This document shows positions 9,515 to 19,691 of a stretch of 20,761 nt of DNA, in pieces. Each line of letters begins with the position of its first letter. The first letter of the stretch is position 1. The DNA lies in the NCBI GenBank assembly GCA_905250885.1, contig CAJNOQ010003286.1, forward strand, positions 1-20,761. Direction: 5' to 3'. The translations under genes and the position numbers were made by a program. The notes beneath the pieces were generated by a model that saw only the letters and a list, made by a program, of their open reading frames with translations, made no database searches and was not told where the DNA came from. The stretch comes from Didymodactylos carnosus (lineage: Eukaryota > Rotifera > Eurotatoria > Philodinida > Philodinidae).

Positions 9515-10521
9515 AAGTGTTCATATTTTTGAGAATGGCAATTTTCATAGGATTTGTCTACAATTTTAGTCAAATTTAAGTAAAATCTTAAAAAGATTTC
9601 AAATAGTATTCAGTATAAAAGCACAATAGTGGAAAAATTGAGCAGTTATGAGTTAATGATATTGAATTTTAAGAGAAGATAGACACCTATGTATGTAGTA
9701 AAATTGATGTTTCTCTCCACGAAGATTGATTCAATTCTCGTTTCAAGTGTACACAAATTTCTTTTCACTAGAGTCTCGAAAGCACAATACAGAAATTTTC
9801 TCATAATATTAAACTGACATTCAAGTTAATTAATGTCAACCAATTTTTACTATTTCGTTTGAATAATTTTTAGTCAGTATAGTAAAAATGCCTGAAATGA
9901 GAACTTAAAAAATAAAATTTCTAATGAAAGTCATAGGCAAACCAAAGAAAAATGAGTACATTTTATAAATAATTTTTTGCTCTATTTCTCATACAAATTG
10001 TGTATTGCCTGAACTTTTGTCTGTAATTAGTTAGTTAGAGGCTACAGGAATGAAAAGAAACTCTCTTTTCGAACTTTGTGTAATTAGTGAACGGTTACCA
10101 AAATCTAATTAGAAATAATTAATACGATTCTTAGTAATATTTTTAATTTTTGAATTGGGAAGGTGTATAATAATCCAGTATCAACAGTTCACAATTATGG
10201 ATGTATATGTAGAGGAAATTGTTTGTCGCTCATGAGTTTTCTCGAGATTATTGCAACAATACATAGCTAAAGCTGCAGCAATTCTAACGCTAATCATTCT
10301 GAACTAGAAAATTATTTTTGTCCCTTTTTGTTTGTCAGTGTAGAGGTGTTAACTTAGTGTCAAAATTTGATTGTAGTAGTTTTAGTATCACTTATTAATA
10401 TTCAAAACTTCTGAGTCTTTCACCTACCTTTATTTAAATTCTGATAATCTAAAATATTTAGCGTAGTAATTAGAAGTTTAAGGATTATCGGGTTCGCAGC
10501 ATACAATGGTTACACGTTCAG

Positions 10522-10539
10522 CATGTGATATATCACATG
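10522..10539. repeat. 18-bp perfect palindrome carrying two E-box-like sites
   Basis: CATGTGATATATCACATG is perfectly self-complementary and contains CATGTG and CACATG at its ends. It lies in the putative first intron of the bZIP gene. Confidence 0.8.
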
Positions 10540-11338
10540 TACTGACTCGTGTCTTCTCGATTGTTTGTATATAACCTAACCTGTAATTCTAAAAATAGAA
10601 TAAAAATGACTATCATTAAATCCTTTTTTCTTCTTCTTATCATTTCAATTTCATCTTGAATATAAGAGTTGACTTCAATTACTGAAAAATGTAACTTTTA
10701 TGTTCAGAAAAAAGAAAAAACACTTCATTTAACCGACATATCCGTCTGTTTCGAGATGTGAACATGTGTAATTACCAGTCATTACGCATTGTCTTACCAA
10801 AAGAAGTATAGTTTCATAATGATGGTTAAAAACAAGAAGAGATGTGTAATCATACTACTATTCATTTCAAAATATATAAGACACTCGTATAGTTTTTGAA
10901 TAACGTTTGAACAAATGATGATCGAGGCAAGTGATTTTTGCCACTTTGAAGGAAATACTTCGAGCTGCATACTTATGTAAAAATTAAAGTTCTAGCATTT
11001 TCGCCATGTGGTGTACAATATTGATGTCATTTCAAGCTCGTCTTCACATCATGATATGATTTTACTAATCATGCTATCTAGCGACCTGGGACTTTTATAG
11101 ATCGACAGGAGACATTTTAGGCTATTTACGCAATACAAATAGAATAAAAAGGATGGGACGACCTTAAAACGAGATCAACAAAGTACACTACATTCGAGTG
11201 TATTCTAGTTTGAAATGAATAGTAGTAATAATAGCGAAAAAGTGTACAGTAAGATGTATTTAACATTTTTTAATACGTATAAAGGAGAAAAGAATGTCAC
11301 ATAACTTAACAATTTTTATTTTATTTGAAAGAAATATA

Positions 11339-11726
11339 GACTGACACAGGGTAGTTGTAGGCAGTGTTTTAAATTTTTAGTGAGAGAATTTTGAAAAATT
11401 AGCAATAGTGTCTGATTTTGAAATTAGTACTACGGAGATAGATGAATGCGACTCGCTCAATCATCTACTAGGAAAAATTCTTATTGGTGTTAATAGCGAC
11501 AATCAATTTCTAATGGATATCTATCAACGGCAAAACAAAATAGATATTAACTATCAATACTTATCTTCATCAATTGATTGTCACTAATTAACACCAATAA
11601 GAATTTTTGCTAGTAGATAATCGAGAGTCGTATCCATCTGTTTGCTTAGCACAGGTTTTTTCAAAATTCTCTTGAATATATTGCAAAAATTTAAAATACT
11701 ATTCTTAATTACTCTCTATGTCAGTC
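11339..11726. mobile_element. Foldback MITE, 388 bp, TA-flanked (Tc1/mariner-like)
   Basis: The ends are GACTGACA and TGTCAGTC, each flanked by TA (11337-11338 and 11727-11728), as expected for Tc1/mariner-type insertion. The two halves are long imperfect inverted copies. The best-conserved inner part contains AAAAATTCTTATTGGTGTTA, and further matches include TTTTAAATTTTT, GAGAATTTTGAAAAA and ATCTACTAG. No transposase is encoded. Divergence between the arms points to an old insertion. It sits inside the putative first intron of the bZIP gene. Confidence 0.75.
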
Positions 11727-12246
11727 TATGTCGTCCTGCTAAAGTAAAATATAGTGAGTCATTTGTTTCATTCTCAAGAGAAAAACTAGACATCTTATGA
11801 AAGCATTGACGTCAACACTATAAAGCGGTAGGAAATTCATTATTGTTTGTTATATTCATGAATTTTTTTTTACATCATTTATCGTAGACAACTACATAAT
11901 TATATCGTCATCGAACAAAATTCAGACATGTGAGCAAATTTTTATTTTGTCAAAAATGAGAAAATATCTCGTTTTAATTATTATATGAGTGAATAGTGAT
12001 TGGTCTTGAGGATATTTTTTGTTTGCAAATAAGTTTATATATTGGGTATATGCTGCGCATAGAAACGAAAGTAAGTCAAAGAAAAGTTTTTAGCTGCAGT
12101 TGGAATAAATGAAAGTTCTTTGTCACATGTCGTTGTGACGTGTATCTTTACACTTTGAATATTGTATAGATTTTATTTCTTAATTTACAGACATGCGAAA
12201 TCTACTTTGAATAAGTAATCGAATAGTGCAAAATGAAGTCGTTTTT

Positions 12247-12270
12247 GAAGATCAGACTTTTCCGATCTTC
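12247..12270. repeat. Short hairpin GAAGATC/GATCTTC
   Basis: A perfect 7-bp inverted repeat with a 10-nt loop. Surrounding sequence does not suggest a terminator or RNA gene. Confidence 0.4.
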
Positions 12271-14206
12271 GCAAATGGAAAATTCTTCTTCGGCAGATAT
12301 ATTAGAACTGTTGACCTTAACAGACATATTTTTTATTTAAGAAAAAGGTCACATTTATATAGAATATACAATATTATGTATTCAAAGAAATTTTTTCTAT
12401 TCCGACAATGTTGTGAAATAAATCTCTCTAACTGAACATTCGGTTAACGGACATCACTTTTTTGAAAACTGAGTTTTTCATTCTTGAACATAAAAAAATA
12501 TAGACTTTTTCTTCAATTTCTGTTTTGCTCGTTCAGCTTCACCATCATGTTTTACGCAAAAACGGACAATTTTGAAAGATGATGCTATCTGTCAGTATTT
12601 ATGATATGACAAATACCATTCAATGTCAGCAATAATGAATGTTGAACTTGTTTTTACTTAATAAAATATTTGTTTACCAAATTTGAAAAGAACACCAGTG
12701 CTCATAGTCATCAGTGACGCGATCTCGATAATTTTTAGTATTAAAATATTCTAGAATTTTCTTGGATTCTACAAACGAAATAACAAAATGAAATTTCAGA
12801 CTAAGAAAATTCAAGGAACCACAGTAATTCCAGGTACCATTTTATATAGTTTTACAGAAAATAATTAAAAATATTGAAGTCAAAAAAGCTGGGTTAATAC
12901 CTCTCAACCTTTGTACAAATTTTTGCCATAATATCTATGCAATTTTAATAAAAAAAAATCGACAGACGAGAAATCCTTTTTTTTCTCATTGAGAGTGAGA
13001 ATAGAATCTATTTAGGTAAAAACAGACTATTTTTTTTTAGAAACATCATTACCTTTTGAAAAGTTGATAAGTACTTCTGTTTTATAATATTTATAAAAGT
13101 TATGTCATTAGTCTGTTTTCCAGATCTTCTTAGCGTCTTCATTACGGACAAAGAAAAAGAAAAAAAAAAATTTTTTCTTTGTTTGTATAAGTATATTGAG
13201 ATAAACCTAATTAAAGAAATTGAAAATAAAAATAAAAAATTGATTTGACAGCGAATACTAGACAAATTACTTATTTTTCGAGAATCCCTAACGTGAAAGG
13301 ATGAAAATTTTGACTAACAGATATCGACAAAGTGACCTAATAAAATTCCATTATAAAGACATTGAACAGTCTAGGGAGAAGTCTTTTTTGTTCTATAAAA
13401 GTAAAGAAAAATTTGTCACTGTTCAATTTAATATCTGCACAATAAACGAATATATTTTATTATTATTTATTCAAGTTAATAAAGTTATAAACTGGTTAAT
13501 TAGATATAAAACTTGATGAAATCTAAGTGCTATAATTTTACATAGGATAAAAATCTACATAATTCGAAGTTTGATCAGCAAACTATGTACAGATCGATTT
13601 TTTTTTAAGTCCATTTTTATTTGAGATTGAAGAAAATTTTTTTTGATTATTACAGATAGACATATTAGAAAATAAACATGATCCTGTACAATAAATTATA
13701 TTCTTCCAAAATATGCACGCATTTCTTATAAAATTATCTTAGTAGTTCTCTGTTTTATACAACTGATATCATGTATAGAGTTAATAAATTATACAAAACA
13801 GATAGATAATCTTTCTGTCTCTCATTTATCTTATATATATATATACTTCTTCAAATGTCAGTCAACAACAGAATAATCATACTATTATATTTGTTTCTTT
13901 TTGACTATATTTGCAATCTATCTATGTAATTACATCATGTTTATTTCGATGTTAAATATCCATCAGTTATTAGTCTACATTATTTGCGTTTTCATGTGAC
14001 GCAAAACAAATTACGTGATTATGTCCACATTTTACTTAGAAGTGCTGTATATACCAGATATATATAGTTTAAAACAAAATTAAATTTTTTCATATGTGTT
14101 ATCAAATCTTTGCTTATACCTTTGAAGATGTAACACGCTTTTTGTAAACATACTGAGTAAAGTTTTACGGTGTATCCATTTACTATGTTTGCTCTATGAT
14201 ATGAAA

Positions 14207-14227
14207 CACATGTGATCGTTACACGTG
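14207..14227. promoter_or_regulatory. Tandem E-box pair upstream of the first certain bZIP exon
   Basis: CACATGTG (14207-14214) is followed after exactly 7 bp by the canonical E-box CACGTG (14222-14227). Both are followed by ATC, so the block looks like a short duplicated unit. Tandem E-boxes with 6-7 bp spacing are known targets of CLOCK-type bHLH-PAS dimers, and PAR-bZIP genes are clock-controlled in insects and vertebrates. Function here is inference. Confidence 0.35.
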
Positions 14228-14347
14228 ATCTTCACTTAAAATATATATAAAAAAATAATTGCGTTGTGTCAAAAATACTGTTGTTATTTTTTACAGACTT
14301 GCGTAATATTACGGATTCTAATTCCCATTTGTTATCTTTAATTTTAG

Positions 14348-16865
14348 CCGGCTGATTCAAATGAATCGAATCATTTGCTTGAAACTCAAATAAAGTCATC
14401 AAACGATCAACCACCTCCGTTACAACAACAAACTAATCAACATCACCGTTTACAACTACTAGCTCAAGCGGTTGAAAAAATCGAATATGATTGTTCAAAA
14501 AAAGAAAAATTAATGGCAGTTGGCGGAGTGAATAAAAAAAATGAAACCAAAAAAGCAAACAACCAAAATTCTCATAAAAAATTTATGCTCAATGATATAC
14601 CAGTTGAAATGAGAAAAATGTCATCATCATCATCAACAAATAATCAAATTCAACAACAGGTTGCCGAACAATTAGCTGCTTTATATACAGCAACAGCATC
14701 TACATCGAATGGAATTGAAATGACTCAATCACAACAAGATGTTTTACTAAAAATAATTATACAACAAAATCCACAAGCAACAGCTGTAGCTGTACGTAAA
14801 ACTTTTCGAATGATTTTCATAATATTTAAGTGACCATTGTTTTAGGCTGTAATTGCTGCGGCTGCTGCTCTTCAACAAAAACAAAATTATGAAACATCAA
14901 CTCATCAAACTTTATCACCACCGTCAACTAGCGCTTCTTCACCATCACCAACAAATCCGCATAATCAGATTGATAGTCCAATTGATTTTTCCTCACGTCA
15001 AAGAAATAGTCTGGATGATGACGATACGATGAGTATCAAAGATAGTGATAATGAAGGAAGTGAAATATCATCGGTATATCATCAAGAACGATCACCTGTT
15101 ACCGTAAGTAATTCATGACATTGCCACACTAATCGAGTTCTGCATGTAGACTAAATCTTAATCATTTTTAGACAAGAAATTTGCCGTCTCCTCCAACATC
15201 AGAAACAGCTGCATCCATGTATGATAAATTGTTATTATCGGGGATGATCAATAGTAAGTAAAACTATGTCTGTAGCATCATGAATTTTTTGTTGTACAAA
15301 ATAACTAATTCAATGCACGTTTAACTTCTTCTTAATGTGGTATATTGGTGTGAATTAAAATACTTTTAGTAAATATTAATCTTAATGAAACTTTTTATAT
15401 TATGTGGAATATATTATTCTAATATATTAAAATTTCTCACGTAGTACACTCTGATGAGGTGAATCAAGCGACTTTTAATTTCGTAGCTCACTCATCGAAA
15501 TTAGACATTACTAATCAGTCAAATGAATATTTGATTAATGATGAACTGTAAATGTGTAAATTTTATTCTTCATCATTACTATTATTTGTTATTTTATCTT
15601 TTAGCGGTATCAACACCCCCCACAACTCCCATTTCATCAAGTAACACAGCATCTGTTTCCAACTCTTCAGTATTTCCATTTATGATGACAAATAAAAATG
15701 GAAAACCAACGCGTCCATTCAAAGCGTGAGTTAAACAAAAAAATATTCATAGTATATTGTTAATTTGTCTTTGATTTTCTACAGGTATCCGCGAGATCCA
15801 TTGATGTTATCCTTAGGCTATTGTTCTCCACTACTTCAAACATCTGAACATCCCAATAATGTTTTGAATATGTTAGCACAAGTTCAACAACAGCAACAGC
15901 AATCCAGGTCTGTACCCTCTACTCCAAACGATATAAAATCACCGGCATTCTCTCAAAATCATCGTCAATATCGAAAACGTTTACAACATACACATGAACG
16001 TCTTCAACAACGTTTAAATGAAACACACTTGAAAACTTTGGCTGTTGATGGTAATCAACAACAACAACAACAACAGCAAAAGCAACAACATTCACAATCA
16101 TCCACTTCACCCACACAACTTCCACCTAAAAAACGTCATCGTTCACATACATTGATAATTGACAATAACAATAATACGAATAGTACCAGTTATAATGAAG
16201 ATCCTCTAATAAATGGATTTCAGTTACAATCGTCACAAGATGCTGATCTAAATGCTACGAAAGATGAAGCCTATTGGGAAAGAAGAAGAAAAAATAATGA
16301 AGCCGCGAAACGAAGTAGAGATGCACGAAGAGCAAAAGAAGATGAGATCGCTATTAGGTAAGGCAAAATCATTTATCTATATTATGTCGTATACGTCTAC
16401 GAATAGTAAGCAAGTAAGAAATTTTTGCACTTAATCTTTCATCAATCAGACATCAGTCCTATTTTCGCTTTTGATGATAGAACAAGCTGGCGTATAAATT
16501 CCGCAAACTCAGTCTATCCATGAGAAAAGTTTAAAAGTTCAAATAGTAGAGAAGAAAATAGCTTTTTTGTAAGAGAGATTTGATCATGATTTTGAGAATG
16601 TCTTCCTATATCTTTAGAACGACTGATGAGTTGTTGATTAGAATGAAAATTCATCTGTTGAGATACAGAAAAACAGTAGTAAAGTCGATTCGATCTGAAT
16701 GAATTTTGCTTCGATTTCGTTCTTAGTGACCATATTATCAATGTACATGTCTCTCTTAATTATAGAGCTGCATTATTGGAACAAGAAAACTTAAAATTAC
16801 GCGTGGAAGTGACTCAATTGAAACAAGAAACAGCAAAACTCAGGTGTCTTTTGTACAATAGTTAA
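14348..16865 (+). CDS. PAR/CES-2/Giant-type bZIP transcription factor, six exons, N-terminus not certain
   Basis: Exons: 14348-14791, 14846-15103, 15172-15253, 15605-15725, 15785-16357 and 16766-16865; all junctions are GT-AG and keep one frame for 525 residues plus a TAA stop. The bZIP lies at residues 462-525. The basic region has YWERRRKNNEAAKRSRDARR, and heptad d positions are I490, L497, L504, L511 and L518, with N501 at an a position. This basic region closely matches PAR-bZIP (HLF/TEF/DBP), CES-2 and Giant proteins, which bind TTAYRTAA-like DNA as dimers in the nucleus. RPFKAYPRDPL (298-308), split across the exon 4/5 junction, resembles a motif I recall from Giant-like factors. Other parts are a Gln-rich N-terminal half, SPIDFS near residue 190 (similar to CtBP-binding PxDLS), an acidic stretch after it, a poly-Gln run and a basic PPKKRHR stretch. 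Exon 1 as listed opens at an acceptor, so the start codon lies upstream. The assignment within the family (PAR, CES-2 or Giant) is unsettled. Confidence 0.9.
15254..15604 (+). other. Intron 3 of the bZIP gene, host of a hammerhead-like motif
   Basis: The donor is GTAAGT at 15254 and the acceptor is TTTTAG ending at 15604, a phase 1 junction that rebuilds a Thr codon (A|CG). At 351 bp it is about six times longer than the 54- and 68-bp introns before it. The extra length holds the ribozyme-like fold described separately, so the intron may have grown by an insertion. Confidence 0.85.
15448..15519 (+). ncRNA. Candidate type I hammerhead ribozyme inside intron 3
   Basis: The sequence follows the hammerhead order. 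CTGATGA (15451-15457) is followed by stem II, GGTGA (15458-15462) pairing with TCATC (15492-15496), five pairs including one G-U and starting with the preferred G10.1-C11.1 pair. GAAA (15497-15500) follows. Stem III is ATTAG (15500-15504) pairing with CTAAT (15511-15515) around a 6-nt loop, and the cleavage-site nucleotide is C15516. Stem I is weak: only ACT (15448-15450) with AGT (15517-15519) is contiguous, with possible distal pairing of ATTAA (about 15426-15430) and TTAAT (about 15535-15539). Loop II is long (29 nt). With stems II and III closed and stem I open, the arrangement is type I, the form found in Penelope-like retroelements and small retrozymes of animals. Activity is unproven. 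Confidence 0.6.
16358..16765 (+). other. Intron 5 of the bZIP gene
   Basis: The donor is GTAAGG after ATT-AG, and the acceptor is AATTATAG ending at 16765; the phase 2 junction rebuilds Arg493 (AG|A) between the basic region and the zipper. It is 408 bp long, again much longer than introns 1 and 2. It contains nested inverted repeats around a CTGATGAG...GAAA sequence (16616-16723), treated as a finding. Confidence 0.85.
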
Positions 16866-17456
16866 ATCTTAGTTACTTTTTATATCGTATAGGACATTCG
16901 TGTTTTTGCTAAATGTTTGCTTGTTTGTTTTCACTCCTCTACCTTTTCTTTGGAAAAGTAATTTAAACCGAAACCATATAAAGTGCCTGTTCTTTTGAGA
17001 AATCCAATTAAATTGACATTGGCTAAATTTGGTCTCCTTCACTATTCTGACATATTCTGGAAATCATTTTCTGGCAGTATTACATTTTAGGAGAGTTTTA
17101 CTACGCATTTGCTGGTCATTAACATTAATAGGAATTTTGAGCCACGTAAAAAGGCTTAATCGATTAGGCATACACTGATTATAACCGATAAATTTCACCT
17201 TTTTCGGAAGCGGTTTGCATGAAAAGTACGTATATTAAAATTTTTCTAACGAGTGAGTGTTGTAGAGCAAACATTTTTCTACATTATGAGCCATGGTGGA
17301 ACCCTTCATGTTTTATATTTCTGCCGCAATTGCTTTCGACGAAATGCTCTAAATCGATTATAGCCGGTGCATGCCTAACAAAAGTAGGAAAAACTGAGCT
17401 AAGTAGTTCAGACTCTTGATCGAGCTTGTAAAAGCGAACAAATTTAGACAAATAAA
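16866..17456 (+). other. Probable 3' UTR / downstream flank of the bZIP gene
   Basis: After the TAA at 16863-16865 there is no further coding sequence joined to the zipper. The first clear AATAAA polyadenylation hexamer is at 17451-17456, with an ATTAAA variant near 17006. A diverged inverted-repeat element sits inside the stretch at 17164-17378. The actual cleavage site cannot be read from sequence alone. Confidence 0.35.
17164..17378. mobile_element. Diverged inverted-repeat element, about 215 bp
   Basis: The arm at 17164-17192 and the reverse complement of 17350-17378 align over 29 bp without gaps, mostly differing by transitions. Shared landmarks are TTAGGCAT, CAC, TATAA and CGAT. Weaker similarity continues on both sides. 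No transposase or clear target duplication is visible, so it is probably an old MITE in the 3' flank of the bZIP gene. Confidence 0.4.
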
Positions 17457-19690
17457 AAAAAGATTGCCTTATGAATCTCTTGAAATTGTAAATTATTCTT
17501 TTCTATTATCTCTTTTCGTCCTCGACTATTGTCAAAAAATTTCCGAGTGCATAATGTGACCACCGGTGGCGTCGGTGACATAAAGCGATAATTAAATAAA
17601 ATAGAAAATTTTTTGCGAGAGAATTTTTGTGTTTCATGAGTCCGAGTTATCATCTATTTTCATATAAAACTTTTTTTTCCGCTTTGCTTTTACTGACATT
17701 ATCAAAAGAGTTCTTTGTCTTGTCTTCGGTAATGTACATATAACCGCCAATTCTCGAGTTATAGTTTTCCACAAATTGATCTAACATAACTCGGTGACGA
17801 ATAAATATAGTGTTGTTTGTTTTGTTATGTATATCTCTCATTTTTTTGTTTTTTGACATTGCCATTTCACTCTCTTTCTTTTTCTCTCTCGCCTATGGTC
17901 TCGTGTGCCATAAACAATGATGAATGAGCTTTACTTAGAATAAAATCTTATTCATGACATGTATTTCTTTGTTTTTTTCCACTATATTTTTAGTTAATTA
18001 TTTAGTTTTTACGCAATATCTTTCTCATTCTTTGGATCGTTTAGATAAGTGAGTGCATGTAACATTTTTTATTGTTTGTGAGTGTGTTGTATAAACCTGC
18101 TCATAATAGTCGTGTTACTTTTGTTTTTATATGTACATCGTATTTCGTTTTCATTTGGTTTTTTGTATGAATGCAAATCTCAAGACTTTTTACATATATT
18201 ATATGAAAAAAAAGGTATTTTTAGTTTGCCAATTAAACGCTTTAGCTGAGAACTCATAAGGCTCGCCGATTTTATACAAAATATCAGCTGGGGATCAACG
18301 GTGGTTAATAAACTCTGATTCTTACAAGGAAGCATCTTCAAGTGACAGATCTTTTCTGTGATGAAACACAATTTTTCATAGTCTATTTTCATATATTTGT
18401 ATGGCTGATGATAATCACAGTGGTAATCGCACAATGGCTGTTGAATTCGTATAATTAATCTATTATCAACAAACAAATCGGAAGAATCATTCTTCTGTCA
18501 CATCCGAATAATGAAAGTTCAATAGCTCCATTTCTTTTCCCGTGTCAAGGCAAAAAGGTTAAATTTTTCCTTTTCTGTTCAGTTTTGATAAAATTGACTT
18601 TTTGTGCCGGAGCACACGTTTATAGTAAATCAATGATACACGAAAAGAAAGATGACTTTTCGAAGCAATGGAACATACATTTTGATTACACTTTGTTTGC
18701 ATGAAGATGTGTCCAAAACAGTCTTTTTTGGGTTAGAAAATTGTTGAGATTGAAGCGTCGCTGTATTTCCTCTATATTCTTTTATTTTCATAGTGTATAG
18801 AAAATGTTCGGTATGTTTTTGTTGAGATTGAAATGGTGAGTCTTTTAAAGCGAAGTCTATGCGGTCAAAAATACAGAAGTTACTTAAAAACAAGAAGACA
18901 TCCGCTAGTTATGCATGTAGTTTATAGAGGAGCTAACCGGCTTTCTTTTGGTAAAAAAGCTTTTTTCCACATCCTTCCACACGCCTAGAAAAGTCGATTT
19001 TGTAAAGTAATGCTGTGACACGCTTTTTTGTTGCACCATTTTTAGATACTAAACGTTGTTCAAAAACCTTCATACTTATAGTCTATGTAATTCTAGGTTT
19101 CATGAAAGGACTCCAGTTGAAAATAAAGTTCAAAAAATTCTCTGAGGCTTTCAGACCAAAGCGGAAAAAAGACTTGATCAGCGAAGTGTCGCTAGTTGGA
19201 TTTTATTTAATAATCAGGTCAGATTATATCAATCAGGGTGGTTGCAACAGATAAAATGTTGATTTTGCATATGAAATGATATTAAAAGATTAACATGTTA
19301 TATGTCAAAGTATTTAAAGGAACCATCGTTCATTTTAACAGCAGAGACAATATCAGAATCTCACACAGGATGCATAAGATTCTAAAAGATTTTTACAGAG
19401 CTTTTTCTTTAGAAAATGGCCTGTTCTGTGATGTTAAATTTCGACTGTCAAAGTAAAAAACATTTTCTTAAAAAGCTTCTTTCCTTGATAAGATGATTCT
19501 TCGAAATTGTCTCGATATCGTCGTTAGGTTTTGTTTTTCGATTTCACATAAATTTAACACTAACACCCTAATTTTATCATGAAGTCGCCAAATTGTAGAA
19601 TGTCTCAAATGATTCTCCATTCATCAGTCTATCAGAATCTTTAAAGACTTTTTTAAATGGTAATAACAATATGAAAAGAAGTAGATAAAA
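17457..19690. other. AT-rich downstream region without firm genes
   Basis: Several minus-strand frames of 70-100 codons occur (for example 17650-17865 and 18180-18476), plus a + frame at 19015-19254, but none shows a domain, consistent codon pattern or splice signals. A small G+C-rich spot at 17556-17579 contains the palindrome CCACCGGTGG (17560-17569). T-rich tracts dominate 17640-18180. Confidence 0.4.
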
Positions 19691-19691
19691 T

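Larger units (their letters stand above)
9370..14347 (+). other. Putative large first intron / upstream region of the bZIP gene
   Basis: No convincing coding sequence is visible in this AT-rich stretch. It contains a 388-bp foldback MITE, two long perfect palindromes (9499-9514 and 10522-10539), a short GAAGATC/GATCTTC hairpin at 12247-12270, and a tandem E-box close to the acceptor. The acceptor TTAATTTTAG at 14338-14347 is clear. The left boundary depends on the candidate exon at 9355. If that exon is wrong, this is intergenic DNA or part of a longer intron. Confidence 0.4.

Noticed and set aside
10485-10500. GGTTCG as a tRNA B box
   Set aside because: The following bases do not complete the box and no acceptor or anticodon arms can be drawn; no tRNA was found in the window.
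12226-12435. 69-codon + frame in the putative first intron
   Set aside because: Phe/Tyr/Arg-rich AT-driven frame with no splice signals or recognisable motif.
15919-16125. Minus-strand Val-rich frame
   Set aside because: It is the shadow of the CAA-rich exon 5 of the bZIP gene.
17650-17865. 71-codon minus-strand frame beginning MAMSKNKK
   Set aside because: Start context is acceptable, but there is no domain or splice evidence; kept only as part of the downstream region.
18403-18440. CTGATGA as another hammerhead core
   Set aside because: No GAAA at a usable distance, no stem II pairing and no G after the core.
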